In this document: one piece after another, positions 1-7,946 of the stretch
How the letters are laid out: the number at the start of each line of letters is the position of its first letter
How positions within the stretch are numbered: the stretch's first letter is position 1
Source: Actinomycetospora sp. TBRC 11914
Lineage (GTDB): Bacteria; Actinomycetota; Actinomycetes; Mycobacteriales; Pseudonocardiaceae
Assembly (NCBI RefSeq): GCF_012933465.1
Contig: NZ_JABBND010000028.1
Span: 1-62,194, forward strand
Length of the DNA stretch: 62,194 nucleotides
Direction of reading: 5' to 3'
Position numbers and translations under genes: made by a program
The notes under the pieces: model-generated
The model's database searches: none
Seen by the model: only the letters and a program-made list of their open reading frames with translations
What the model was told of the DNA's origin: nothing

Positions 1-28
1 AGTGCTCACGAGCGGCGGAGCCGCACCT
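1..28. repeat. Truncated copy of composite palindromic element (E1)
   Basis: The window opens with agtgctcacg, identical to the right arm of the long palindrome at 6285-6302. It is followed by a mini-hairpin gcggc-gga-gccgc (12-24) and acct, the same order seen to the right of the palindromes at 6304-6318 and 26924-26939. The left part of the element lies outside the window. The family relationship is read directly from the sequence; the function is unknown. Confidence 0.6.
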
Positions 29-135
29 CTGTCGCCTCGGTGACACAACGGGGGTCGGGCAGGAGACGGACGGGCGCGCCCGCCCGGGAGAGGGTTCTCC
101 TCGCACCGCACGCGGACCGCGAGGAGGCCGACCAG

Positions 136-957
136 ATGACCGTGACGACGGACTCGGTGATGACCGACCCGATCCTGCGCGTCGTCGACGGCTCCGGTGG
201 CCTCCCGCTCCACGCCCCCCGCCCGCCCGAGGAGCACGCCGAGTACGCCATGGACGCCCACGCCCTCGCCGAGACCGTCTTCGGCCGCCGCCTCTCCACC
301 CACGAGCGCGGCGAGCTCGACCGCTTCTGGCGCACCGACTGGTCGGCCCACCGGCTGGTGCTCGACGACCACGCCGACCGCTCGCTCGCCGCCACCGCGA
401 TCGCCTTCGGCACCCCGGTCTTCCACGGGAGCGGGCCCGGCTACGCGCTGACCTGCCACCCCGACGCCGAGGTGGTCCGCGCGGTCCGGCACGCCCTCGG
501 CCGCCCGTCGACCTGGACGCCCGCCGTGACGACGACCCGCGAGCTCCTGCCGTCGCTCGTCGACCCCGACGCGCTCGAGCCGTCCTTCCTCGCCGCGCTC
601 GACGAGCGACTCGCCCGGGGGCCGGTCGCCCTCACCGTGCCGGCCGCGCCCGGCGTGCCGGCGCACCTCACCAGCCGCGTCGACGGGGTCGCCACGCTCG
701 AGGTCGTCGTGCCCGGCGCCCGCTGCACGTCTGGCGCCCTCGTCGCCGCGGCCCTCGGGCGGGCGGGCACGCGGATGCTCGCCACCACCCGGCCCTACGC
801 GACCTGCCCGACGACGGGGCGGCGCGGCCCGGCGCTCGACCGGGTCGCCGAGATCCAGCGGACCTTCGGGCGGATGCGCCCCGGCGCCGTGGTGCTCGCG
901 CACCGCAGCGAGTGGCGGGCGCGGCGGCGCCAGGTGCCCCTGGCCGACGCCGGCTGA
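136..957 (+). CDS. Hypothetical protein, 273 aa
   Basis: I do not recognise this protein. The start is the ATG at 136, preceded by GAGGAGG at 121-127 (spacing 8); a GTG at 40 in the same frame has no such site. The product is soluble, with no signal peptide or membrane segment, rich in Ala, Arg and His. The N-terminal half has an HERGELDRFWRTDWSAHR stretch and the C-terminus is basic. It is the first complete gene, lies just after a truncated palindromic repeat, and converges on the luciferase-like gene at 1079. Codon use matches its neighbours, so it looks like a real host gene. Confidence 0.7.
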   Translation: MTVTTDSVMTDPILRVVDGSGGLPLHAPRPPEEHAEYAMDAHALAETVFGRRLSTHERGELDRFWRTDWSAHRLVLDDHADRSLAATAIAFGTPVFHGSGPGYALTCHPDAEVVRAVRHALGRPSTWTPAVTTTRELLPSLVDPDALEPSFLAALDERLARGPVALTVPAAPGVPAHLTSRVDGVATLEVVVPGARCTSGALVAAALGRAGTRMLATTRPYATCPTTGRRGPALDRVAEIQRTFGRMRPGAVVLAHRSEWRARRRQVPLADAG

Positions 958-983
958 CCTGACCCCTGGTTCGCTGGTCCGCC

Positions 984-1064
984 CCGAGTGGACCGCCACG
1001 GCTGTTCCGGGAGCCCTGTGTGTCCACTCGGCGGGCGGGCCCGACCCGAGTGGACCGCCACGGC
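984..1064. repeat. Direct and inverted repeats between convergent genes
   Basis: The sequence ccgagtggac occurs at 984-993 and 1046-1055, and its reverse complement at 1022-1031. The two direct copies extend over about 18 bp and are followed by related ggc...ccgggagcc hairpins. The block sits between the 3' ends of two convergent genes, so it may act as a bidirectional terminator. The repeated structure suggests a small repeat family rather than a simple terminator. Confidence 0.6.
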
Positions 1065-1078
1065 GGCGCCGGGAGCCG

Positions 1079-1897
1079 TCAGCGTCCGCTCGATGACGCG
1101 ACCAGCCGGCCCGCGCCCAGCGCCGCACCGAGCTCGACGACGGTGCGCACGTGCGCGGGCATCTCCACCCGCGCGGGCTGGGTCTGCACGACGAGCATCG
1201 TCGCCCACTCCCGGGCCGGGTCGGACGCCCAGCGCGCCGCCACCGCCGCGGCGTCCTCCCCGGCGGCCACGGTCCGCGACACGGCCACCCGCGGTTCCTC
1301 CGCGCGGCACCGCGTCCAGTAGCGCTCGAGCTCCGCCGTCATGTCCGGCCGGCCGGAGACCAGGCCGATGCCGCGGGCGGCCGCCGCGTCGACCCCGGTC
1401 CGCGACGACGTCGCCCACCACAACCGGTCACGCAGGCCGTGCGCCTCGGGCACGACCGGCACCGCCTCGCCGTCGTGACCCTCCAACAGTGCGCAGACCC
1501 GGTCGGCGACCGCGGTGCACCCGTCGTGCCGCCGGGCGTGGTCGCGGCCGAAGACGGCGGCCGCCGCGGCGTCCGCCCCGGCCCCCAGCCCCAGCTCCAG
1601 CCGGCCGCCGGAGAGGACGTCGAGGGTGGCGGCGTCCTCGGCGAGCCGGCGGGGGTCCTCGAGCGGCGCCGCGACCACGGCGGTGCCCAGGCGGAGGGTG
1701 CTGGTCCGGGCGGCGATCGCCGCGAGCAGCACCAGCGGCGAGGGGAGCAGACCCTCGAGGGCGCCGCCGTGGTGCTGGGCGACCCAGAACGCGTCGAACC
1801 CGTGCGCCTCGGCGGTGACCGCCAGCTCGATCGTCTCGCGGAACACCTGGCGCGCGGGACGGTCGCCGGCGACGTGGCTCAGGTATCCCAACTGCAC
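1079..1897 (-). CDS. LLM-class flavin-dependent oxidoreductase (luciferase-like)
   Basis: The protein (272 aa) has the (beta/alpha)8 layout of the bacterial luciferase-like family. It starts with a QLGYLSH strand, followed by ELAVTAEAHGFDAFWVAQHH, a LRLGTAVV strand and the LDVLSGGRLELGLGAG segment typical of the family. Members use FMN or F420 to oxidise or reduce small organic substrates; the substrate cannot be inferred. GTG at 1897 gives the usual N-terminus directly at the first beta strand; a GTG at 1921 would add eight residues. It is shorter than the typical 300-350 aa, as in the compact group. It converges on the gene at 136. An FMN reductase that could supply reduced flavin lies at 16233 but is not linked to it. 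Confidence 0.85.
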   Translation of the reverse strand: MQLGYLSHVAGDRPARQVFRETIELAVTAEAHGFDAFWVAQHHGGALEGLLPSPLVLLAAIAARTSTLRLGTAVVAAPLEDPRRLAEDAATLDVLSGGRLELGLGAGADAAAAAVFGRDHARRHDGCTAVADRVCALLEGHDGEAVPVVPEAHGLRDRLWWATSSRTGVDAAAARGIGLVSGRPDMTAELERYWTRCRAEEPRVAVSRTVAAGEDAAAVAARWASDPAREWATMLVVQTQPARVEMPAHVRTVVELGAALGAGRLVASSSGR

Positions 1898-1957
1898 GCA
1901 CCGACCGTAACGAGCGACCACGGAGCGCAGCGGGGCGGGCGTCGCACGACGCGGGGT

Positions 1958-1980
1958 GTGCCCTCGTGATCATCGGGCAC
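1958..1980. promoter_or_regulatory. Palindrome upstream of the NmrA-like gene
   Basis: The arms gtgccc (1958-1963) and gggcac (1975-1980) flank a central tgatca. The site ends 10 bp before the ATG at 1991 and lies in the divergent promoter region between 1897 and 1991. It could be an operator. It also resembles the TGATCA repeats found at 15.9-16.2, 24.4 and 43.4 kb, so its role is uncertain. Confidence 0.4.
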
Positions 1981-1990
1981 CCTGCGCGGC

Positions 1991-2875
1991 ATGAGCGAGA
2001 ACCCCGTCGTGCCCGCCCCGTCGTTCGCCGTCACGGGCGCCACCGGCCACCTCGGCCGGCTCGCCGTGGACGCGCTGCTGCGGCGCGGCATCCCCGCCGG
2101 CAACGTCTTCGCGCTGGTCCGTGACCCGGAGAAGGCGAAGGACCTGGCCGACCTCGGCGTCGGGATCCGGGAGGCCGACTACGACCGCCCCGACACCCTC
2201 GGCCCGGCGCTCGAGGGCATCGAGCGGCTCCTGCTCGTCTCCAGCCCCGACCCGGGGGACCGGGTCCGCCAGCACACCGCGGTGATCGACGCCGCGAACG
2301 CCGCCGACGTGGGCCTCGTCGTGTACACCAGCGTGCTCCACGCCGACGAGACCGAGCTGGTCCTCGCCCCCGAGCACGCCGCGACCGAGGACGTCCTGCA
2401 GGGCTCCGGACTGCCCTTCGCCGTGGCCCGCAACGGCTGGTACATCGAGAACTACACCGGGCGGATCGAGCAGTTCCTGGCCGACGGCGAGATCGTCGGC
2501 GCCGCCGGCCAGGGCCGCATCTCCGCGGCCACCCGCGCGGACTACGCCGAGGCCGCCGTCTCGTTGCTGACCGGCGACATCGCCGACCAGCAGGGCTACT
2601 GGGAGCTCGGCGGCCCGGCCTTCACGCTCACCGAGCTCGCCGAGACGATCACCGCGGTCACCGGGACGACCGTCGTCTACCGCGACCTGTCGGTCGAGGA
2701 GCTCACCGACCACCTCGTGGCCGCGGGGATGGACCGGGCGACCGCGGAGTTCGTCGCGTCGCTCGACGGGTCGGCGGCGCGCGGCGAGCTGGAGACCGAC
2801 AGCCCGGCGCTGGAGAACCTCCTCGGCCGGGCGCCGACGCCGTTGGTCGACGCGGTGCGGGCCGCGCGCCTGTAG
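1991..2875 (+). CDS. NmrA/QOR2-type NAD(P)H-binding reductase
   Basis: An atypical short-chain dehydrogenase of the NmrA/quinone-oxidoreductase-2 group (294 aa). The nucleotide-binding motif GATGHLG is at residues 17-23, followed by FALVRDPEKA and a RLLLVSSPD strand. The family reduces quinones or aldehydes with NAD(P)H, or acts as a redox-sensing regulator without catalysis. The NGWYIENY segment near residue 150 matches active members. It is transcribed divergently from the luciferase-like gene, with a palindrome just upstream of the start. E. coli ytfG is the best known relative; orthology is not claimed. Confidence 0.85.
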   Translation: MSENPVVPAPSFAVTGATGHLGRLAVDALLRRGIPAGNVFALVRDPEKAKDLADLGVGIREADYDRPDTLGPALEGIERLLLVSSPDPGDRVRQHTAVIDAANAADVGLVVYTSVLHADETELVLAPEHAATEDVLQGSGLPFAVARNGWYIENYTGRIEQFLADGEIVGAAGQGRISAATRADYAEAAVSLLTGDIADQQGYWELGGPAFTLTELAETITAVTGTTVVYRDLSVEELTDHLVAAGMDRATAEFVASLDGSAARGELETDSPALENLLGRAPTPLVDAVRAARL

Positions 2876-2918
2876 ACCAGGCACCCCGCTGCAGGACGAT
2901 CAGGCGGATCTCGGGACG

Positions 2919-3539
2919 ATGGTGACCATGACATCGCGCGGGCTCGCCGCCCGGTCCGAGTCCCGCGGTCGGTTGCGCCAGCTCGCCGCGATGGTGGCCG
3001 ACAACCGGCCGTGGCGGATGGTGCTCGGCATGCGCAGCGCACTCGCCGCGGTCCTCGCCACGAGCGCCTACCTGGTGATCACCTCGACGGTCTGGCAGCT
3101 CGCCAGCGCGCTGAGCTGGACCAAGCTCGTGATCACCATGGTGGCCGCGATCGTGATGATGGTCGTCTGGATCATCGGGGCCCACGACCTGTGGCGTCGT
3201 CCCTCGCAGCTGCGCGACGACGAGGACGCGGCGCTGCTCAACGCCTCCACGGTGCTCACGCTGCTCGTCGGGGTCCTGACGATGGCCGTGACGGTGTTCG
3301 TCTTCAACATCGTCGCCACGGTCTTCTTCCTCGAGCCGCCGGTGTTCGCTACCGACGCGCTCACCCCGGAGGGCGCCGCGGACCACGTGCGGCTGGCCTG
3401 GCTGGCGACGGCGTTCGGGACGGTCGCCGGCGCGCTCGGTTCGGGCCTCGACAGCGACGCGGCGGTGGAGGCGTCGACCTACAGCGACGACGAGCAGCGG
3501 CGTCGGGAGCGCTCGAGCGTGGACGACGGCGGTCAGTAG
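2919..3539 (+). CDS. Hypothetical integral membrane protein
   Basis: A 206-residue protein with hydrophobic segments near residues 40-60, 68-88, 108-130 and 150-168, a positively charged N-terminus (SRGLAARSESRGRLRQ) and an acidic/arginine-rich tail. I do not recognise a named family. Possible starts are ATG 2919 and ATG 2928; the first is used. Its stop overlaps the end of the convergent MmyB-like regulator by 7 bp (3533-3539). Confidence 0.7.
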   Translation: MVTMTSRGLAARSESRGRLRQLAAMVADNRPWRMVLGMRSALAAVLATSAYLVITSTVWQLASALSWTKLVITMVAAIVMMVVWIIGAHDLWRRPSQLRDDEDAALLNASTVLTLLVGVLTMAVTVFVFNIVATVFFLEPPVFATDALTPEGAADHVRLAWLATAFGTVAGALGSGLDSDAAVEASTYSDDEQRRRERSSVDDGGQ

Positions 3540-4396
3540 CGCGACGAGCGCGCGTCCGGCCGCTGAGTCGCCTGCGCCTCGGCCACGGCGGCGAGGCGGG
3601 CGGTGCTCGCCTCGGGGTCCAGCCAGGCGGCGAGCCGTGCGCGGGTGGCGGCGTCGGCGGGGACGAAGGTCTCGACGGACAGCTCGTCGAGCGTGACGTC
3701 CCACGCCGCGCCGAAGTGCGTGATCGTCGAGAAGAGCCGCAGGTCGCCGTCGGGGTGGGCCAGGTGCAGCGGGAGCACGACGTGCTCGGTGCGGTCCGGC
3801 GCGCGGCCGTCGTCGGGGACGTGGGCCCGGACCTCGGCGAGGAGCTCCGCGAGCCGCGGGTCGCCGGTGAGGTCGGTGAGCCGTTCGAGGCGGTGCACGA
3901 GGTGGCCGGCCCACTGGTCGAGGTTGCGGATGTGGGGGGCCAGGCCGTCCGGGTCCAGGCTCAGCCGGTAGACGTTCACGGGCGGCCTCGACCAGGCCGG
4001 GTCCAGCATGCGCAGCAGCGGCCCGACGGCCCGGTTGCTCATCACCACGTCCCCGCAGCGGTCGATCACCAGCGCCGGGAACGGTTCGTGGCCGGCCAGC
4101 AGGTGACCCAGCGCCTCCCGCACGGCGTCGAGGCCCGCGTCGTCGAGCCGCGTCTCCCCGTACACCGGCGCGTACCCCGCCGCGAGGAGCAGCGCGTTGC
4201 GCTCGCGCAGCGGCACCTCGAGGTGGTCGGCGAGGTCGAGCAGCAGCTCCCGGCTGGCGCGGGAACGCCCGGTCTCGACGAAGCTGAGGTGCCGCGTCGA
4301 GACCCCGACGTCGAGCGCGAGGTCCATCTGGCTGCGCCGCCGGCGGGTCCGCCAGCCCCGCAGCAGCGCGCCCGGCGCGGCCACCGTGGAGGTCAT
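3533..4396 (-). CDS. XRE-family regulator with MmyB-like ligand-binding domain
   Basis: A 287-residue transcription factor. Residues about 8-65 form a Cro/C1-type helix-turn-helix (RRRRSQMDLALDVGVSTRHL then SFVETGRSRASRELL). The remainder matches the MmyB-like ligand-binding domain, including NALLLAAGYAPVY, FPALVIDRCGDVVMSNRA and a VLPLHLAHPDGDLRLFSTITHFG segment. Such regulators usually control an adjacent, divergently transcribed enzyme. Here the divergent partner is the SnoaL-like gene at 4520, 123 bp away. ATG 4396 is chosen because it places the helix-turn-helix at the usual distance; the frame stays open far upstream, but that region lies under the neighbouring gene. Confidence 0.9.
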   Translation of the reverse strand: MTSTVAAPGALLRGWRTRRRRSQMDLALDVGVSTRHLSFVETGRSRASRELLLDLADHLEVPLRERNALLLAAGYAPVYGETRLDDAGLDAVREALGHLLAGHEPFPALVIDRCGDVVMSNRAVGPLLRMLDPAWSRPPVNVYRLSLDPDGLAPHIRNLDQWAGHLVHRLERLTDLTGDPRLAELLAEVRAHVPDDGRAPDRTEHVVLPLHLAHPDGDLRLFSTITHFGAAWDVTLDELSVETFVPADAATRARLAAWLDPEASTARLAAVAEAQATQRPDARSSRY

Positions 4397-4519
4397 GGGG
4401 GTCGACGGTAGGAGCGCGGGGCGGCGCGATCCATGACCTCGGAGGTCATCGACGCCGCTACCCGGCCACGGCCAGCGTGGTCTCCCACACCGATCAGCCT
4501 CGAGGTCCGGGAGGACACC

Positions 4520-4882
4520 ATGACCGAGTTCGCCGACGTCGCGCAGCGCTACATCGCGGCGTGGAACGAGACCGACCCTCAGTCCCGTGCGGACCGGGTC
4601 GCGGCGCTGTGGGCCGCCGACGGCAGCTACGTCGACCCGCTGGCCGACGTCCGGGGCCGCGAGGCGGTCGCGGCGCTGATCGCCGGGGTGCAGGACCAGT
4701 TCCCGGGCTTCGTGTTCCGGCTGGCCGGGGACGTCGACGGCCACCACCGGCAGGCGCGGTTCTCCTGGGAGCTGGGTCCCGACGAGGGCCCGGCGCCGGT
4801 GGCCGGGTCGGACGTGGTCACGCTCGACGACGACGGCCGCATCACCAGCGTGCTGGGGTTCCTCGACCGCGTCCCGGCCTGA
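4520..4882 (+). CDS. SnoaL/NTF2-like protein
   Basis: A 120-residue cone-shaped NTF2-fold protein. YIAAWNETDPQSRADRVAALW, then SYVDPLADVRGREAV and FRLAGDVDGHHRQARFSWELG, are standard for SnoaL-like polyketide-cyclase relatives. The family includes isomerases, cyclases and non-catalytic binding proteins, so no reaction is assigned. ATG 4520 is preceded by GGGAGGA at 4509-4515; a GTG further upstream gives a non-family extension. It is divergent from an MmyB-type regulator, a common pairing that suggests ligand-responsive control. Confidence 0.85.
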   Translation: MTEFADVAQRYIAAWNETDPQSRADRVAALWAADGSYVDPLADVRGREAVAALIAGVQDQFPGFVFRLAGDVDGHHRQARFSWELGPDEGPAPVAGSDVVTLDDDGRITSVLGFLDRVPA

Positions 4883-4902
4883 GCCGGCCGGGTCGGAGCG
4901 CT

Positions 4903-5019
4903 CCCGCGCGACCGAGTCGCGGCGACCCGGTCGCGCGGGACGTGGTCGGCCGCGTCCCGCACCGAGCCGAGCGAAGGGCACCGTCGCTCGATCTGTCCGA
5001 CCGACGGTGCCCTTCGCTC
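4903..5019. terminator. Two strong inverted repeats between convergent genes
   Basis: The first hairpin has 11-bp arms cccgcgcgacc (4903-4913) and ggtcgcgcggg (4929-4939). The second has perfect 18-bp arms at 4969-4986 and 5002-5019 with a 15-nt loop. They separate the convergent genes 4520-4882 and 5035-5352 and probably terminate transcription from both sides. There is no U-tract, as is usual in actinobacteria. Confidence 0.75.
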
Positions 5020-5034
5020 AGCACGGGGGAGCGC

Positions 5035-5352
5035 TCAGTTCTGCGCGGCGATCCCGTTCCCGCAGCCCTTGGCGTTCGTCCCGCCGTTGCCGTGCTCGGT
5101 CGCCGTCGAGAGCAGGGGGATGCCCAGGCCGAGGTCCTGGACCGGGACCTGCACGCCCGCGGCGTTGACCGGGACGTCGTTGTTGCAGAGGTCGCCGGTG
5201 GTGTTCGGCGCGAAGTCGCTCGAGTTGATCAGGCCCTCCTGGTAGGTGGGGCCGTCGTGGCCGTGGTCGTTCGCCAGGGCGAGCCCGGCGGTCGAGACCA
5301 TGCCGGTCGAGATCATGGCCGCCGCGAGGACGGTGGTGCGGAGGGTCGCCAT
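5035..5352 (-). CDS. Small secreted protein, chaplin-like pattern
   Basis: A 105-residue precursor: Met-Ala-Thr-Leu-Arg, a hydrophobic signal core and an ALA-N cleavage site near residue 27. The mature part of about 78 residues has only two cysteines (in DLCNND and KGCGNG), alternating valines (VPVNAAGVQVPVQ) and many Gly/Asn. This loosely recalls the chaplin domain of Streptomyces aerial-hyphae proteins, but the spacing differs and no family is certain. The ATG at 5352 follows a GGAAGG site. The 241 bp upstream (to 5594) form a divergent promoter region with the GAP-family gene. Confidence 0.75.
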   Translation of the reverse strand: MATLRTTVLAAAMISTGMVSTAGLALANDHGHDGPTYQEGLINSSDFAPNTTGDLCNNDVPVNAAGVQVPVQDLGLGIPLLSTATEHGNGGTNAKGCGNGIAAQN

Positions 5353-5593
5353 GGGTGGCGGGTCCTTCCTGGTGGGGGAGTCCGACCACGGGGACGGGTG
5401 TCGGTCGCGGCCGTTGGATGACGTGTCGACAACTTGGAGATCCGCTCGCGGGTCACGGCGTCGATCACCCGTTCACCGCAATGAGTGGTGCGCGGTGCGT
5501 CCGCGGGAGGGCTCCGGTGCGGGGCACTTCGTCGGTACCTTGACGCCGGAGCAGACCGGGTCCCCCACGTGACCTCGGCGAGGAGGTCACGCG

Positions 5594-6265
5594 ATGAGCA
5601 CCGAAGCGCTCCTGCTGGGCCTGGTGAGCGCCGTGCGCGCCACCCCGCTCGCGGTGATCTACGCGTTGCTCCTCGCCCGGCGGCCCGCCCGCCTGCTCCT
5701 CGCCTACGTCGTGAGCGGGCTGGTCGTCAGCCTCGCCGTCGGGATCGCGATCGTCGCCGGGCTGCACGTGAGCGCCCCGAGCCGCACCGCCGGCACCGTC
5801 CGGGAGGTGATCGACCTCGGGCTCGGGCTGGCCGCCCTGGCCTACGCCGCGGCGTCCGTGGCCGGGTGGGCGCCGCCGTGGCTCGGGACGCGGGAGCCGC
5901 GCCGAGGGTCCTGGACCGCGAAGCTGCGCAACCCGTCGGTGCCCCTCGCGGCGACGGCCGGCGCGGTGACCAACCTGCCCGGCGTCTTCTACCTCGCCGG
6001 CCTGGTCGCGATCCTGCAGACCGGCCCGAGCTTCGCGAACGGCGTCCTCCAGGTGGTCGTCTACAACCTGCTGCGCTTCCTGGTGCCGGTCGCGGTGCTG
6101 CTCGCCGTCGCCCTCGACCCGGACCGCACCCGCCGTCAGGTGGACGCGGTCCGCGCCTGGGGCTCGCGGCACAGCCGGCACCTGACCATCGTCCTCGCGA
6201 CGGTGCTCGGGCTGTACCTCACCGGGAAGGGCCTGTCGGGGCTCCTCGGTGCCTCCGGCTCGTGA
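5594..6265 (+). CDS. GAP-family (Sap-like) membrane protein
   Basis: A 223-residue protein with about six membrane segments: LLLGLVSAVRATPLAVIYALLL at the N-terminus, then LLAYVVSGLVVSLAVGIAIVAG, a GLGLAALAYAAASVAG helix and three more in the second half. The order and the AVTNLPGVFYLAGLVAI motif match the GAP family, named for mycobacterial proteins needed to move glycolipids to the cell surface. The local role is inferred to be envelope lipid export. GAGGAGG lies at 5579-5585, 8 bp before ATG 5594. The TGA stop (6263-6265) lies inside the palindromic element E2. Confidence 0.8.
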   Translation: MSTEALLLGLVSAVRATPLAVIYALLLARRPARLLLAYVVSGLVVSLAVGIAIVAGLHVSAPSRTAGTVREVIDLGLGLAALAYAAASVAGWAPPWLGTREPRRGSWTAKLRNPSVPLAATAGAVTNLPGVFYLAGLVAILQTGPSFANGVLQVVVYNLLRFLVPVAVLLAVALDPDRTRRQVDAVRAWGSRHSRHLTIVLATVLGLYLTGKGLSGLLGASGS

Positions 6266-6318
6266 GCACTAAATGTCGGTATAGCGACATTTAGTGCTCA
6301 CGGGCGCGAAGCGCACCT
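6248..6318. repeat. Composite palindromic element E2
   Basis: Three hairpins in a row: a small one (gcc-tcc-ggc, 6251-6259), a perfect 18-bp inverted repeat (6261-6278 and 6285-6302, loop gtatag) and another small one (gcgc-gaa-gcgc, 6304-6314). The ends are ggtgc and gcacct. The stop codons of both convergent genes (6263-6265 forward and 6298-6300 reverse) sit at mirror positions inside the long arms. A closely related copy is at 26866-26939. It could act as a bidirectional terminator, but the conserved core and flanks indicate a dispersed repeat. Confidence 0.85.
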
Positions 6319-6951
6319 CGCGAGACCGGCCGCGTCCAGCACGACGATGCGGCCCCGACGCAGCTCGAGCAGCCCGTCCGCGGCCACGGAGCGCAGGACC
6401 CGGTTGACCGTGGCACGGCTCGCACCGGCCAGCGACGCGAGCTCGTCCTGGGTGAGCGGGATCCGTGTCGGGTCCCCGCCGGTGCGGTACTGCCGCTCGA
6501 GGTCGGTCAGGCGGCGGAGCACCCGCGTCTCCACCGGCAGGTGCAGCGCCTCGACCAGCAGCCCGGACAGGCGCCGGACGTCGGCGGCCAGCGTCTGGAG
6601 CACGAACGCGTCGGCGCCCGCGTTGGTCCGCCGGAGCCGGTGGAAGGTCTCGGCGGTGAACGACCAGGCCTCGGTCGCCTCCAGCGCGACCACCGAGGCG
6701 CTGCGCCGGGCCCCGCTGTCGATCAGGGCCAGCTCGCCGACCACCTCACCCGGCCCGACGACGGCGAACGTGACGGTGTCGCCCAGCGGGGTCGCGGCGC
6801 GCACCGCGAGGCGGCCGACGTCGATCAGCAGGAACGTGTCGGCCGGGTCGCCCTCGTGGAAGACCACCTCGCGCGGCGCGAACCTCCGGCGCCGTCCGCT
6901 CGCGAGCACCTGACGCCGGTCCTCGGCCGACATGCCCGCGAGCAGCTCCAC
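6298..6951 (-). CDS. CRP/FNR-family transcriptional regulator
   Basis: A 217-residue regulator. The N-terminal cyclic-nucleotide-binding beta barrel runs over residues about 5-120 (RRFAPREVVFHEGDPADTFL, then GPGEVVGELALIDSGARRSA). The C-terminal winged helix has IPLTQDELASLAGASRATVN followed by RVLRSVAADGLLELRRGRIVV. The GELALI...RRSA phosphate-binding cassette is well preserved, so cyclic AMP or a similar nucleotide may bind. GTG 6951 is chosen because it keeps the usual ELLAGM N-terminal helix; ATG 6933 is possible. It is divergent from the membrane protein at 7087. Between them, tgtc (6980-6983) and gaca (6992-6995) form a possible operator. Confidence 0.9.
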   Translation of the reverse strand: MELLAGMSAEDRRQVLASGRRRRFAPREVVFHEGDPADTFLLIDVGRLAVRAATPLGDTVTFAVVGPGEVVGELALIDSGARRSASVVALEATEAWSFTAETFHRLRRTNAGADAFVLQTLAADVRRLSGLLVEALHLPVETRVLRRLTDLERQYRTGGDPTRIPLTQDELASLAGASRATVNRVLRSVAADGLLELRRGRIVVLDAAGLARCASRP

Positions 6952-7086
6952 GGCGTGGACCCTAATCGGGGGTCCGGAATGTCGTCGCCGTGACACTTCC
7001 ACCGTCGTCGGCGGGACGGACGGAAGGGACGGAACGGGCGACGCTGGTGCGGTCGATGACGACCGACCACCCGGAGCGTGAGTCCC

Positions 7087-7875
7087 ATGACCGTCACCAC
7101 CCCGCCCTCGTCCTCCTCCGCCGACGACGCCGCGCGCGACGCTGCCGGTGTCGCCGCCGTGCCCGGCCCGCGCCACGAGCGCGCCGAGCCGGCCGCCGGG
7201 TCCGCGACGTCCCGCTCCGAGGCCGCCCCGCCGGGCCGGGTGTACGCCCTGGCCGGGCGGGGCGCGGCGATCGCCCTGCCGCTGGGCGCGGTGCTCGCCG
7301 CGGTGTCGACGGTGTTCGACCCGCCCTCGACGGAGCCCGAGCCGCGCGGGATGTACGTCGCCTACGGTGCCGACCCGGCCGGGGCCGACGTCGCGGCGAC
7401 GATCCTCCACTACGGCTTCCTCTTCCTGGGGGTCGGTCTGCTGCTCGCCGGCCTCGCGCTCGCGTCCCGCCGCGGCCGGGTCCTGACGATCCTCGGCGGC
7501 GCGCTGGGCGCCCTCGGCTTCGTGAACCTGTCGGGCGCCGTGGTCGAGGACTGGTTCGACGCCCAGATCGCCGCCGCGTTCGGGCCCGACACCGCGATGG
7601 CGATCGGGCAGAAGGCCCTCGGCATGCCGGCGCTCACCGCCGGGTGGCAGATCCCGATGATGGTCGGCTTCACGCTCGGCCCGGTGCTGCTCGCCGTCGG
7701 CCTGGCCCGCGGCCGGGTGCTGCCCTGGTGGTCGGTCGCGCTGCCGGTGGTCGGCACGGTCCTGTTCCTGGCGGCCCACGGGCTCGGCCCGGCCGGGTTC
7801 CTCGCCACCCTCGCGCTGTGGCTGGTCTTCGGCCTGATCGCCGGTCGGGCGCTGTGGACCGCCCCTCCGCGGTGA
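7087..7875 (+). CDS. Hypothetical integral membrane protein
   Basis: A 262-residue protein. The first 50 residues are a disordered Ser/Ala/Pro-rich cytoplasmic stretch. They are followed by about six hydrophobic segments (GRGAAIALPLGAVLAAVSTV, ILHYGFLFLGVGLLLAGLAL, VLTILGGALGALGFVNL, and others to the end). I do not recognise the family. ATG 7087 is used; a GTG at 7078 is possible. It is divergent from the CRP/FNR gene, which may control it, and ends at a strong terminator. Confidence 0.7.
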   Translation: MTVTTPPSSSSADDAARDAAGVAAVPGPRHERAEPAAGSATSRSEAAPPGRVYALAGRGAAIALPLGAVLAAVSTVFDPPSTEPEPRGMYVAYGADPAGADVAATILHYGFLFLGVGLLLAGLALASRRGRVLTILGGALGALGFVNLSGAVVEDWFDAQIAAAFGPDTAMAIGQKALGMPALTAGWQIPMMVGFTLGPVLLAVGLARGRVLPWWSVALPVVGTVLFLAAHGLGPAGFLATLALWLVFGLIAGRALWTAPPR

Positions 7876-7902
7876 CGCAGGACTGACGACCTGCCCGACG
7901 CG

Positions 7903-7932
7903 GCCGGGCCCGGGGACGCTCCCGGGCCCGGC
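7903..7932. terminator. Perfect 12-bp GC hairpin terminator
   Basis: The arms gccgggcccggg (7903-7914) and cccgggcccggc (7921-7932) with a 6-nt loop lie between the convergent genes ending at 7875 and 7947. It is a likely bidirectional intrinsic terminator without a U-tract. Confidence 0.8.
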
Positions 7933-7946
7933 CTCGTCGTCGCGCG

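Noticed and set aside
3011..4411. Rightward 466-codon frame over the MmyB-like regulator
   Set aside because: Arg/Gly/Val-rich without domains and opposite to a well-supported regulator gene.
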